The notes under the pieces were generated by a model, which saw nothing but the letters and a program-made list of their open reading frames with translations, ran no database searches and had not been told where the DNA came from. Both the position numbers and the translations under genes were made by a program. A stretch of 37,949 bases of DNA, from assembly GCF_002591975.1 (NCBI RefSeq), contig NZ_NVQE01000052.1, positions 1 to 37,949 of the forward strand. The letters run 5' to 3'. Numbering within the stretch: the first letter of the stretch is position 1; each line of letters begins with the position of its first letter. This DNA comes from Mycobacterium neglectum. Its GTDB lineage: Bacteria > Actinomycetota > Actinomycetes > Mycobacteriales > Mycobacteriaceae. Below, piece by piece: positions 7,373-15,446 of this stretch.

Positions 7373-8550
7373 ACATTGGACCGACGCTGGAGTTCGACCA
7401 TGTGCAGCCTGCGATTCGGAAACGTTTCACGTCGGCCGCGGACATCCCCAAGGAGGTGTTCAGCGACCCCGAGATCTACCGGGAAGAGCTCGCCCGGATC
7501 TTCTATGGCCCCTACTGGCATCCGATCGCACACCGAGCCGAGCTGCCCGAGCGCAACGCCTTCCGGACGAGATGGCTCGCCGACACGCCGCTTTTGATGG
7601 TGCGGGACGGCGATAACCGCATCCGCGTCTTCGTCAACTCCTGCGCCCACCGGGGAACCCTGCTGGAACAGCGCCGGTGCGGGGTGGCGGAGCGATTCGA
7701 GTGCCCGTATCACCGGTGGCTCTTCACCAACGACGGCCGCTTCGCCGGCGCGCCCCGCCGCATGCAGTTCCGCCCCGACTTCCGCGAGGAGGACTACGGC
7801 CTGCGGGAGCTGCATGTGGTCGAGTCGTGGGGATTGATCTTCGTCAGCATGGATGATGAGCCGCCGCCGCTCGACGACTTCCTTGGCGATAGTGCTGGTC
7901 CGCTGCGCGACTGCATGCTCGATGACGGGGACTTGACGTTGCTGGGCTACCAGACGGTGGTGTTTCAAAGTAACTGGAAAACCTACATTGACAACGATCC
8001 CTACCATGCCCCGCTACTGCACAGCGCGTTCAAACTGCTCAACTGGCAAGGCGGCAACGGCGACATCTTGGTCAGCGAGCCCTATGGGCACATGTCGATT
8101 CTGTACGATTCGCAACCCTACGTGGACAACGGTTTTCTGGCTGACCCGAGTGTGGTCACGCGGATGGGGGACGACAGCCGAGCCCGCGTGATTGCGTTAC
8201 GGCCGGTCACCGGCATCGTGCGTCACGTCGACACGATCAACGTCCGGTACGCCCGCCCGCTCGGGGTTGATCGTACCGAGGTGCGCTACACGTTCTTCGG
8301 CCACGCCAGCGACAGCGAGGACTACGCGCGCCACCGGGTCCGCCAGTCGTCCAACCTGCTGGGCCCGAGCGGCTTCATCAGCATCGAGGACGCCGCCGTC
8401 TACAACCGCGTGCAGGCGACCGCGCGTGATGGCGGCTACCAGCGGTTCGTCGCCGGCGTCGGCCGCCCGTTGTCGCAGTCGTCGCAGAACGACGAAGTCG
8501 CCAATACAGGGTGGTGGGCCCACTACCGGGAGGTGATGGAGTTTTGTTGA
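7369..8550 (+). CDS. Divergent Rieske oxygenase alpha subunit
   Basis: This 393-aa protein is shorter than the other three alpha subunits here. The Rieske ligands are present: C92-x-H94 (CAHRG) and C112-x2-H115. The second box reads CPYHRW, with Arg where nearly all family members have Gly. The mononuclear iron site is DNDPYHAPLLH (H213, H218), and the late Asp ligand probably lies in SIEDAAVY. NWKTYIDND has Asp where many members have Glu. The GTG start overlaps the BNR stop and follows GGAGAAAGGA. A beta-like partner overlaps its 3' end. These traits place it in another RHO branch than the copies at 2874, 26033 and 33526, so it probably has a different substrate. Confidence 0.92.
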   Translation: MNIGPTLEFDHVQPAIRKRFTSAADIPKEVFSDPEIYREELARIFYGPYWHPIAHRAELPERNAFRTRWLADTPLLMVRDGDNRIRVFVNSCAHRGTLLEQRRCGVAERFECPYHRWLFTNDGRFAGAPRRMQFRPDFREEDYGLRELHVVESWGLIFVSMDDEPPPLDDFLGDSAGPLRDCMLDDGDLTLLGYQTVVFQSNWKTYIDNDPYHAPLLHSAFKLLNWQGGNGDILVSEPYGHMSILYDSQPYVDNGFLADPSVVTRMGDDSRARVIALRPVTGIVRHVDTINVRYARPLGVDRTEVRYTFFGHASDSEDYARHRVRQSSNLLGPSGFISIEDAAVYNRVQATARDGGYQRFVAGVGRPLSQSSQNDEVANTGWWAHYREVMEFC

Positions 8551-9041
8551 CAACGAGCATCGAAGATCGGCGGGCACGCGCCGCCTACCTGGTGGACGAA
8601 CTGCTGGGGGCCTACGCTCGCGCAGTCGACGAGCAGGACTTCACCGCGTGGCTTGCCCTGTTCGCGCCGGAATGTGCCTACGAGGTGCGCGCGATGGAGA
8701 ACGTCCGCGAGGGGCTGCCGCTGGCATACATGATGGACGATTGCCGGCAACGGCTGGTCGACCGCGTGAAGATGATCCAGGATGTCTGGGCGGGCACCGT
8801 CGAACCTTATGACACCCGCCACCTTCAGCAACGCACGGCGATGCGGGAACTCGGCGAAGACCGCTGGGAGGTGCGGTCCAACATCCTCGTTACCTATACC
8901 GGGGCCTCCGGCGAGCCCGGGATCTTGGTCAGTGGCCACAGCGAAGATGTCGTTGTCCTCGAGCATGAGACCGCGTTGTTCCAGCAAAGATTCGTGGTGC
9001 TCGACAACACCCCACCGCGTTATCTGGTGTACCCCGTTTGA
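8544..9041 (+). CDS. RHO beta-subunit-like (SnoaL-fold) protein
   Basis: About 165 aa from TTG 8544. The length, the early AYARAVDEQDFTAWLALFAPE segment and the ending FVVLDNTPPRYLVYPV fit the ring-hydroxylating dioxygenase small-subunit/SnoaL-like fold, though it is more divergent than the other beta subunits. A strong GGGAGGTGAT (8528-8537) points to TTG 8544 or the adjacent TTG 8547, which overlaps the alpha stop (TTGA). Upstream GTG 8511 is in frame but lies before this ribosome site. The tight coupling says it is the structural partner of the 7369 oxygenase. A stand-alone SnoaL-like enzyme is less likely. Confidence 0.85.
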   Translation: MLTTSIEDRRARAAYLVDELLGAYARAVDEQDFTAWLALFAPECAYEVRAMENVREGLPLAYMMDDCRQRLVDRVKMIQDVWAGTVEPYDTRHLQQRTAMRELGEDRWEVRSNILVTYTGASGEPGILVSGHSEDVVVLEHETALFQQRFVVLDNTPPRYLVYPV

Positions 9042-9070
9042 CTCGTTGACCTGAAGGAGATGACTTGATC

Positions 9071-9469
9071 ATGAGTGCCGTCGCGTTGATGTCGCCCGAC
9101 TGGGCGCACGCGTACCGCGATCTGTGGAATGGCTCGGCCGAGATCCGGCAGGACGCCAAAGACTTGACCATGCTGATCGAATGGCGAGTTCAGGACGCAA
9201 ACGACCAGGTGTCACAGTTGGAGATCACCGACGGTGAGGCTGTCTACGGCGGGGGCCAGATCGAGGGGCGAAAGCCCGACTTCGTCCTGACTGCAACCGC
9301 GAATGTCTGGCACCGGGTTGCGGAAGGCGAGATCGGAGTCGCGACCGCCATCGCGACGCGCAAGATCAAATTCGTCGGCCCGATCAAGGTGGCGATGGCG
9401 AACATGGCGGTGCTCAGCGCCGGACTCCGTCTCGTGGGCGAGGTCGACGGACTCGTGTGGGGCGACTGA
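9071..9469 (+). CDS. SCP2-like sterol/lipid-binding protein
   Basis: This small protein (132 aa from ATG 9071) resembles stand-alone SCP-2 sterol-binding domains, which hold hydrophobic acyl-CoA or sterol ligands in an alpha/beta pocket. The fit rests on its length and on segments such as DGEAVYGGGQIEGRKPDFVLTA and the late helix after KIKFVGPIKVA; I give it as likely, not certain. AAGGAGA (9054-9060) precedes both TTG 9065 and ATG 9071. ATG is preferred, and the difference is two residues. It sits between an RHO pair and the mce operon. A carrier handing an imported hydrophobic substrate to the oxygenase is a reasonable inference. Confidence 0.65.
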   Translation: MSAVALMSPDWAHAYRDLWNGSAEIRQDAKDLTMLIEWRVQDANDQVSQLEITDGEAVYGGGQIEGRKPDFVLTATANVWHRVAEGEIGVATAIATRKIKFVGPIKVAMANMAVLSAGLRLVGEVDGLVWGD

Positions 9470-9472
9470 GCC

Positions 9473-9991
9473 GTGGCATCTACCTCATGGCCGCGATGTG
9501 ACCGGCCGACCGCTGCTTACGGGGCCATCGAGTTTCACGGGGTGATCACGGGTGAAGACGGTCGACCAGTTCCTGACGCCCTGATCGAGACCTGGCATGC
9601 CGCGGGCGACGACAACAATGCGGCGACGACGACCGGACTGCCGCGGTGCGACCGCCGAACCTCTACTCGCCCGAGTAGCGCCATCACGGACCAACAGGGT
9701 CGTTACAGCGTGAGAATGGTGCCGTCTCGCGCACCCGAGCACGGAGCAGCGCCGTTCATTGCGGTGTCGGTACATGCCCGGGGGCTTCTCGATCGGCTGA
9801 TCACCCGCGCCTATCTTCCGGGGTGTCATCTCGCCAAAGACTCCCTGCTGCGCCGCCTGCCCGCCGAGCGGCGGCAGGCCCTTATCGCCACCCGCGACGA
9901 CATCGGACTTCGTTTCGACATCACGCTGCGGCCAGCAATTGGCATGACGGTTGACACCTCTGGTGAGCCGCGCCAGGAAGCAGCAACGTGA
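9473..9991 (+). CDS. PcaG-like intradiol dioxygenase family protein, orphan
   Basis: The 172-aa product resembles the alpha subunit of protocatechuate 3,4-dioxygenase (PcaG): a beta-rich core with GEDGRPVPDALIETWHA, TDQQGRYSVRMV, then VSVHARGLLDRLITRAYLP and a final LRFDITLRP strand. In the known enzyme the beta subunit PcaH holds the iron (two Tyr, two His), and PcaG has no metal site. No pcaH is present in this window, so the protein is probably not a ring-cleaving enzyme by itself. GTG 9473 lies 3 bp after the SCP2-like stop, so the two are co-transcribed. It may partner with a distant PcaH, act as a binding protein, or be a relic. Confidence 0.72.
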   Translation: MASTSWPRCDRPTAAYGAIEFHGVITGEDGRPVPDALIETWHAAGDDNNAATTTGLPRCDRRTSTRPSSAITDQQGRYSVRMVPSRAPEHGAAPFIAVSVHARGLLDRLITRAYLPGCHLAKDSLLRRLPAERRQALIATRDDIGLRFDITLRPAIGMTVDTSGEPRQEAAT

Positions 9992-10022
9992 CTGCGCCTC
10001 AGCAAGGTAATGGGGACTTCGA

Positions 10023-10832
10023 GTGAAGCGCTTTTCGCTCCGTGACAAGTTCGAGGACCTCCCGACAGCGGCTGACGTCAAAGCGTTGAAACCACTCAGC
10101 GTAATTGGCGGGCTCTACGCGATGACGCTGGACATGTTCGTCGCGATGGTCAAACCACCGTTCCAATGGCGCGAGTTCCTCCTCCAAACATGGTTCGTGG
10201 CACGGGTTTCCGTGGTTCCCGCGCTGACTTTGTCGATTCCCCTCGTTGTGCTGACGTCATTCACCTTCAACACGTTGCTCGGCGAGTTCGGCGCCGCCGA
10301 CTTCTCAGGAACCGGCGCAGCATTGGGCGCGGTCAACCAGATCGGCCCCTTCGTGACCGTCCTCGTCGTCGCCGGTGCCGGCGCTTCGGCGATGTGCGCC
10401 GATCTCGGGTCGCGCACCATCCGCGAGGAAGTCGACGCGATGCGGGTCCTCGGCCTTGACCCGATCCATTCCCTTGTCGTCCCCAGGGTGCTGGCGACGA
10501 CGACGGTCGCGGTGCTCCTGTCATCTGTCGTGACCGTGACTGGTCTCCTTGGCGCTTTTTTGTTCTCGGTGTACTTCCAGCACGTGACTCCCGGGTCATT
10601 CGTTGCCAGTATGACGCTGATCACGGGTCTCAGCGATGTCCTCGTGTCTCTGGTCAAGGCCACGCTGTTCGGTTTCGTGGCGGGTCTGATTGCCTGCTAC
10701 CAAGGCTTGCGGGTGCAAAAAGGCGCGGCCGGTGTGGGTAACGCGGTCAACGAAACCGTTGTCATTGCGTTCTTGTTGCTGTTCGTCGTCAATGCCATCG
10801 TCACTGCGGTCGGGTTCGAGGTCACGAAATGA
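10023..10832 (+). CDS. yrbEA: Mce transporter permease YrbE-A (MlaE family)
   Basis: This 269-aa integral membrane protein is one of the two permease subunits of an Mce lipid importer in the inner membrane. It has the MlaE/YrbE pattern: an amphipathic N-terminus, several long hydrophobic helices, and the conserved EEVDAM-x-VLGLDP loop (about 135-146) that should contact the MceG-type ATPase. GTG 10023 opens the operon 31 bp after the PcaG-like gene, and that short gap suggests transcription may run in from 9071. It overlaps yrbEB by the ATGA at 10829. Confidence 0.95.
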   Translation: MKRFSLRDKFEDLPTAADVKALKPLSVIGGLYAMTLDMFVAMVKPPFQWREFLLQTWFVARVSVVPALTLSIPLVVLTSFTFNTLLGEFGAADFSGTGAALGAVNQIGPFVTVLVVAGAGASAMCADLGSRTIREEVDAMRVLGLDPIHSLVVPRVLATTTVAVLLSSVVTVTGLLGAFLFSVYFQHVTPGSFVASMTLITGLSDVLVSLVKATLFGFVAGLIACYQGLRVQKGAAGVGNAVNETVVIAFLLLFVVNAIVTAVGFEVTK

Positions 10833-11686
10833 GCGCCGGCGTTGTCTTACGGCAGCGGTTTCCAGGCACCGCCCGCTCTTTGAGCCAGTGGAGGGCCAAG
10901 TGGAGAGATCTCGGCGATCAGGCCCACTTCTACGGACAGTCGGTCGCCTCGATCGTCCAGGCGGTGGGTATTTATCGGGCTGAATTGCTGCGCCAGATCG
11001 CCGCGATCGGTCTCGGCTCGGGATCCTTGGCGGTGGTGGGTGGCACCGTTGCGGTCGTTGCCTTCCTGAATTTGTCGACCAGCGGCGCCCTGGCAAGTCA
11101 GGCCTACAACCAGATGTCTCAAGTCGGCGTGGAAGCGTTGGCCGGCTTCACCTCCGCCTTCGTTAACGTTCGGTTGGTCACCCCGGCCAGCTCCGCCTTC
11201 GCGTTCGCCGCGACGATCGGTGCCGGTACCACCGCGCAGCTGGGCGCGATGAAAATCAATGAGGAGGTCGACGCGCTCGCGGTGATGGGCATCCGGCCGA
11301 TTGCCTATCTGGCCTCAACCCGTCTGCTCGCCGGCATGATCGTGGTCATTCCACTGTATTGCGTGGCCTTGTTGATGTCGTTCTTCTCGGTACGGGTCAT
11401 CACCACCGCGTTTTACGGGCAAGGGTCCGGAGTATTCGACCACTACTTCGACACCTTTCTCAATCCACAGGCTGTGTTCTTCTCCTTCGCCGTCACGGTC
11501 GCCGAAGTGCTGGTGATCATGCTGATCCACACGTACTACGGACTTAACGCCACCGGCGGTCCCGCGGGCGTGGGCGAGGCGGTCGGGCGCGCGACCCGGA
11601 CGTCACTGATCGCGTCGCAACTGGTGATTCTGTTAGTCACCCTGGCTCTCTACGGCCAGACCGGCAACTTCAACTACGCGGGGTGA
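10829..11686 (+). CDS. yrbEB: Mce transporter permease YrbE-B (MlaE family)
   Basis: The second permease subunit (285 aa) forms a heterodimer with YrbE-A. The coupling loop EEVDAL-x-VMGIRP is at about residues 145-156, and the C-terminal GGPAGVGEAVGRATR stretch is typical of the family. The start ATG overlaps the YrbE-A stop (ATGA). Its own stop overlaps the mceA GTG. No ATP-binding subunit is encoded nearby; in mycobacteria MceG is known to be unlinked and shared between Mce systems. Confidence 0.95.
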   Translation: MSAGVVLRQRFPGTARSLSQWRAKWRDLGDQAHFYGQSVASIVQAVGIYRAELLRQIAAIGLGSGSLAVVGGTVAVVAFLNLSTSGALASQAYNQMSQVGVEALAGFTSAFVNVRLVTPASSAFAFAATIGAGTTAQLGAMKINEEVDALAVMGIRPIAYLASTRLLAGMIVVIPLYCVALLMSFFSVRVITTAFYGQGSGVFDHYFDTFLNPQAVFFSFAVTVAEVLVIMLIHTYYGLNATGGPAGVGEAVGRATRTSLIASQLVILLVTLALYGQTGNFNYAG

Positions 11687-13035
11687 CGCGTATGGCAGAC
11701 GGTATGGGCGCTCGTCGGATCTCCACCGAATGGTGGGCGGTGTTCCTGGTCGCGGGCATCGTCGCGGCGGTGGCGCTGAGTCTGACCATGTTCAACGGGA
11801 CGTTCACCCCAAGCGTGCCGGTGACTCTGACAGCGGACCGCTCGGGTCTGGTGCTGGAGCCCAACTCCCGGGTGAAGATGCGCGGGGTGCAGGTCGGCCG
11901 CGTCAGTTCGGTTGGCGGCGGAGACTTGACACGCATCCAGCTGGACATCGACCCAGCCCAGATCGGACACATCCCGGCCAACGTCGAGGCGCGCATCCAA
12001 TCCATATCCCTGTTCGGGGCGAAGTATGTCGACCTCGTCTACCCACCCAACCCCAGCCCGCAGCGGCTGTCCGCGGGAGCGGTGCTGAGATCACAGAACG
12101 TCGCCACCGAAGTCAACACCGTGTTTCAGAACGTGGTGCAGCTGATCAAGGCGATCGACCCGTTCAAGCTGAATGCCGTACTCAGCGCGCTCGCCGAGGG
12201 AGTGAGAGGACAAGGTGACAGGATCGGCGAAGCGATCACCGCGGGCAATCAGGTTCTGCTGGAGCTGAATCCACGTACCGACACTGTGCGCGAGGACTTC
12301 CGCGCGCTTAAAGGTGTCAGCGACACCTACAGCGCCGCGGCAAAGAACATCATCGACACCCTGGCCGCCGCGACCACAACCAGCGCGACAGTCGCCAGCC
12401 ACGCCCAGCAACTCGACGCGCTGCTGCTCAACGTCGTGGGGCTGTCGCGCAGCGGAGTGGACCTGCTAGGTCCCAGCAAAGACAACCTGGTGAAAGCGGT
12501 CAACCTGCTGGAGCCCACGACGAACTTGCTGATGAAGTACAACCCGGAGCTCACCTGCTTGTTCGTCGGCGCCAAGACCACCCTCGACAACGGCTACGCC
12601 GACATGCTCGGCGGAAACGGCAAGTCTCTCATCATGGACGCTGAACTGTTGCCGGGATACGACCCGTACCGGTATCCGGCCAACCTGCCCATCAACGCCG
12701 GCAAGGGCGGGGAAGGCGGAAAGCCCGGGTGCGGCTCGCTGCCCGACGTCGCCCAGAACTTCCCGGTGAGACAGCTGATCGCCAACACCGGCTTCGGCAC
12801 CGGATTGGATTGGCGGCCCAATCCCGGCATCGGATTCCCTGGGTACGCCAACTACTTCCCCGTGACTCGGGCGGTCCCCGAACCGCCGAGTATCCGCTAC
12901 CCGGGCGGTCCGGCGCCCGGCCCCGTGCCCTACCCCGGCGCGCCGCCCTACGGCGCACCCCAGTACGGACCAGATGGCACGCCTCTCTATCCCGGGGTTC
13001 CGCCACCGCCGTCACCGGGAGCCACACCACCGTGA
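11683..13035 (+). CDS. mceA: Mce protein, MceA-type
   Basis: This is the first of six MCE-domain proteins (450 aa). One N-terminal membrane anchor (about 18-36) is followed by the MCE domain (about 45-120, with VKMRGVQVGRV), a long helical region that should help build the periplasm-spanning tunnel, and a Pro/Gly-rich tail from about residue 395. GTG 11683 overlaps the yrbEB stop (GTGA); ATG 11692 is an alternative. The gene is followed by a 57-bp gap, the largest inside the mce operon. The substrate is not predictable from sequence alone. Confidence 0.94.
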   Translation: MTRMADGMGARRISTEWWAVFLVAGIVAAVALSLTMFNGTFTPSVPVTLTADRSGLVLEPNSRVKMRGVQVGRVSSVGGGDLTRIQLDIDPAQIGHIPANVEARIQSISLFGAKYVDLVYPPNPSPQRLSAGAVLRSQNVATEVNTVFQNVVQLIKAIDPFKLNAVLSALAEGVRGQGDRIGEAITAGNQVLLELNPRTDTVREDFRALKGVSDTYSAAAKNIIDTLAAATTTSATVASHAQQLDALLLNVVGLSRSGVDLLGPSKDNLVKAVNLLEPTTNLLMKYNPELTCLFVGAKTTLDNGYADMLGGNGKSLIMDAELLPGYDPYRYPANLPINAGKGGEGGKPGCGSLPDVAQNFPVRQLIANTGFGTGLDWRPNPGIGFPGYANYFPVTRAVPEPPSIRYPGGPAPGPVPYPGAPPYGAPQYGPDGTPLYPGVPPPPSPGATPP

Positions 13036-13092
13036 CCGTCGGCCACACAGACCGTCGAAACATAGCCGCTAACTTCGGAGGGGAGCATCGCC

Positions 13093-14121
13093 GTGACCAA
13101 TAAGGTGTCGGCCGTCTTGTGGCGCCTCGGGATCTTCGTGGTCGTTTGCGCTCTGGGTGCATTTGCCCTCTTTGCCGTCTTCGCGCAGCTGCGCTTCGAG
13201 CGCGAACAGACCTATACCGCTGTCTTCACCAACGTCAGCGGACTGGAGAGCGAGGATTTCGTCCGCATCGCCGGTGTGGAGGTCGGCAAGGTCCAAACCA
13301 TCACAGTCCGCGATGACTCCACGGTGCAGGTCGAGTTCGGGGCCGACGACTCGGTGGTACTCACCGACGGCAGCCGGGGTGTCATCAAATACGACAACCT
13401 GATCGGGGACCGCTACCTGGCGATCGAGGAAGGCGCGGGCGGGACCAAGAAACTGCGGCCCGGCGACACAATTCCGTTGAATCGCACCGCGCCGGCACTG
13501 GATCTGGACGCCGTGATCGGTGGGTTCCGGCCGCTGTTCCGCGCCCTGGACCCCACACAGGTCAACACTCTCACCGGCCAACTCATCGCAGCTTTTCAGG
13601 GTCAAGGCGCCACGATCGGTTCCATTTTGGCTCAGACCGCAGCGCTGACGAACACTCTGGCCGACCGAGACGAGCTGATCGGGCAAACCATCGTCAACTT
13701 GAACGCGGTGCTGGGGTCGCTGGGCGAGCACAGCGAGCAATTCGGCAAGGCTGTCGACTCGCTGTCGCAGCTCGTGCACGGGCTGCAAGCCCGCAAGCAG
13801 GACATCAGCAACGGAGTGGCCTACGCCAACGAGGCTGCCCGCTCGATCGCCGATCTTCTCGCACAAGCCCGACCACCGCTGCAGAAAACTGTGCACGAGA
13901 CCGATCGCACCGCGACCGCTGTGCTCGCAGATCGTGACTACTTCGACAACCTCCTCAATACATTGCCCGACGCCTACCAGGTGCTGCTGCGGCAAGGGCT
14001 CTACGGCAACTACTTCGCCTTCTACCTGTGCGATCTGCTGTTGAAAGTGAATGGAAAGGGCGGACAACCCGTGTACATCAAGCTGGTGGGACAAAGTAGC
14101 GGCAGGTGCACACCCCAATGA
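13093..14121 (+). CDS. mceB: Mce protein, MceB-type
   Basis: The 342-aa protein has an N-terminal anchor (about 12-34), an MCE domain (about 38-113, with IAGVEVGKV) and the MceB hallmark block LDLDAVIGGFRPLFRALDP (from about 137), then a helical region. A clear ribosome site (GGAGGGGAG) precedes GTG 13093. It overlaps mceC by the ATGA at 14118. It lacks the proline-rich tail seen in MceA, MceC and MceD, which agrees with MceB proteins generally being shorter. Confidence 0.94.
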   Translation: MTNKVSAVLWRLGIFVVVCALGAFALFAVFAQLRFEREQTYTAVFTNVSGLESEDFVRIAGVEVGKVQTITVRDDSTVQVEFGADDSVVLTDGSRGVIKYDNLIGDRYLAIEEGAGGTKKLRPGDTIPLNRTAPALDLDAVIGGFRPLFRALDPTQVNTLTGQLIAAFQGQGATIGSILAQTAALTNTLADRDELIGQTIVNLNAVLGSLGEHSEQFGKAVDSLSQLVHGLQARKQDISNGVAYANEAARSIADLLAQARPPLQKTVHETDRTATAVLADRDYFDNLLNTLPDAYQVLLRQGLYGNYFAFYLCDLLLKVNGKGGQPVYIKLVGQSSGRCTPQ

Positions 14122-15446
14122 AGGCCTTCGGGGAGCGCAACTTCGTCGTCATCGGAGCCATCGGTGTCGTGGCCACCGCCGCCCTCGTCCTCGGCGCGCT
14201 CAACTACGACAAGCTGCCGTTCGTCTCCTCCGGCAAGACCTATTCGGCGTATTTCGACGAGGCCGGCGGACTGACCACCGGCGCCCCGGTGCGGGTGTCG
14301 GGGGCTCCCGCCGGCCAAGTGCAGAGCATCGCCCTCGACGGTCAGTGGGTACTGGTCACGTTCACGGTGGCCGACGGTATCCGGCTGGGGGACCGTAGCG
14401 AGGCGTCGATCAAGACGACCAGTGTGCTTGGCAACAAGGTTCTCGACCTCACCACCCGCGGCACCGAGACGCTCGCCGGCACCATCCCTGTCGAGCGGAC
14501 CACCTCGCCGTATCAATTGCCGGACGCCCTCGGAGACCTCACGACCACCATCAGCGGGCTCGACACCGAGCAGCTATCCACCTCGCTGACAGTGTTGTCC
14601 CAGACCCTCCAAGACACCCCCGACGACCTGCGCCTCGCCGTCGCGGGCGTCGCCCGCTTCTCGGACACTCTCAACCAGCGCGATGCCCGGCTGCGCGAAC
14701 TGCTCGCGAACGCCGCCAAGGCGACCACCGTCCTGGGCGAACGCACCAACGACATCGTGCGTCTGATCTCCGACACCAATGCGTTGTTGGCGCAGCTGCG
14801 TTCCCAAAGCGCTGCGCTGGACGAGATCTCGACGAACATCTCTCAGCTCAGTCGGCAGATCGCCGGGTTCATTGCGGAAAACAAGACGACGCTCAAGCCC
14901 GCCCTCGACAAGCTCAACGGGGTTCTCGAGATCCTCGACAACCGGAAGGTTCAGATCCAAGAGTCCATCAAAGGGCTGGCGGCCTATGCGATGCAGTTCG
15001 GCGAGACCGTCGCTGCCGGCCCTTTCTTCAACGCCTATCTCGCCAACCTGGTGCCTGGACAGTTCATTCAACCGTTCGTCGATGCGGCGTTCTCCGATCT
15101 CGGTCTGGATCCCAACGTGCTGCTACCTTCCGAGCGCGACGACCCCCAGGTGGGCCAGCCCGGTACCCCGGCGCTGCCGATTCCGTATCCGAGGACCGGC
15201 CAGGGTGGCGACCCCAAATTGACGCTGCCCGATGCGATCACCGGAAACCCGGGCGATCCTCGCTACCCGTATCGCGAACCCGTACCGGCCCCTCCGCCAG
15301 GTGGGCCCCCACCAGGTCCGCCGGCACCCCTACCACCCGATCAGCAGGCCCCACGGCCGCCGACCCCAAGCGCGGTCTTCGTGCCGGCGCCCGGCGAAGT
15401 CGCGCCCGGACCAACAGATTCCTCGATTCCCCAAGGCAGACGATGA
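14118..15446 (+). CDS. mceC: Mce protein, MceC-type
   Basis: About 442 aa from ATG 14118, which overlaps the mceB stop as ATGA, as at several other junctions of this operon; GTG 14106 is an in-frame alternative adding four residues. An anchor helix is followed by an MCE domain (VRVSGAPAGQV), a long heptad-rich helical region, and a strongly Pro/Gly-rich C-terminal tail of about 60 residues. MceC is one of six subunits of the hexameric tunnel that carries hydrophobic substrate to the permease. Confidence 0.93.
   Translation: MKAFGERNFVVIGAIGVVATAALVLGALNYDKLPFVSSGKTYSAYFDEAGGLTTGAPVRVSGAPAGQVQSIALDGQWVLVTFTVADGIRLGDRSEASIKTTSVLGNKVLDLTTRGTETLAGTIPVERTTSPYQLPDALGDLTTTISGLDTEQLSTSLTVLSQTLQDTPDDLRLAVAGVARFSDTLNQRDARLRELLANAAKATTVLGERTNDIVRLISDTNALLAQLRSQSAALDEISTNISQLSRQIAGFIAENKTTLKPALDKLNGVLEILDNRKVQIQESIKGLAAYAMQFGETVAAGPFFNAYLANLVPGQFIQPFVDAAFSDLGLDPNVLLPSERDDPQVGQPGTPALPIPYPRTGQGGDPKLTLPDAITGNPGDPRYPYREPVPAPPPGGPPPGPPAPLPPDQQAPRPPTPSAVFVPAPGEVAPGPTDSSIPQGRR

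Noticed and set aside
13069..14118. A long (349-codon) minus-strand frame opposite mceB
   Set aside because: MceB on the + strand is unambiguous. Long antisense frames are expected opposite GC3-rich genes.
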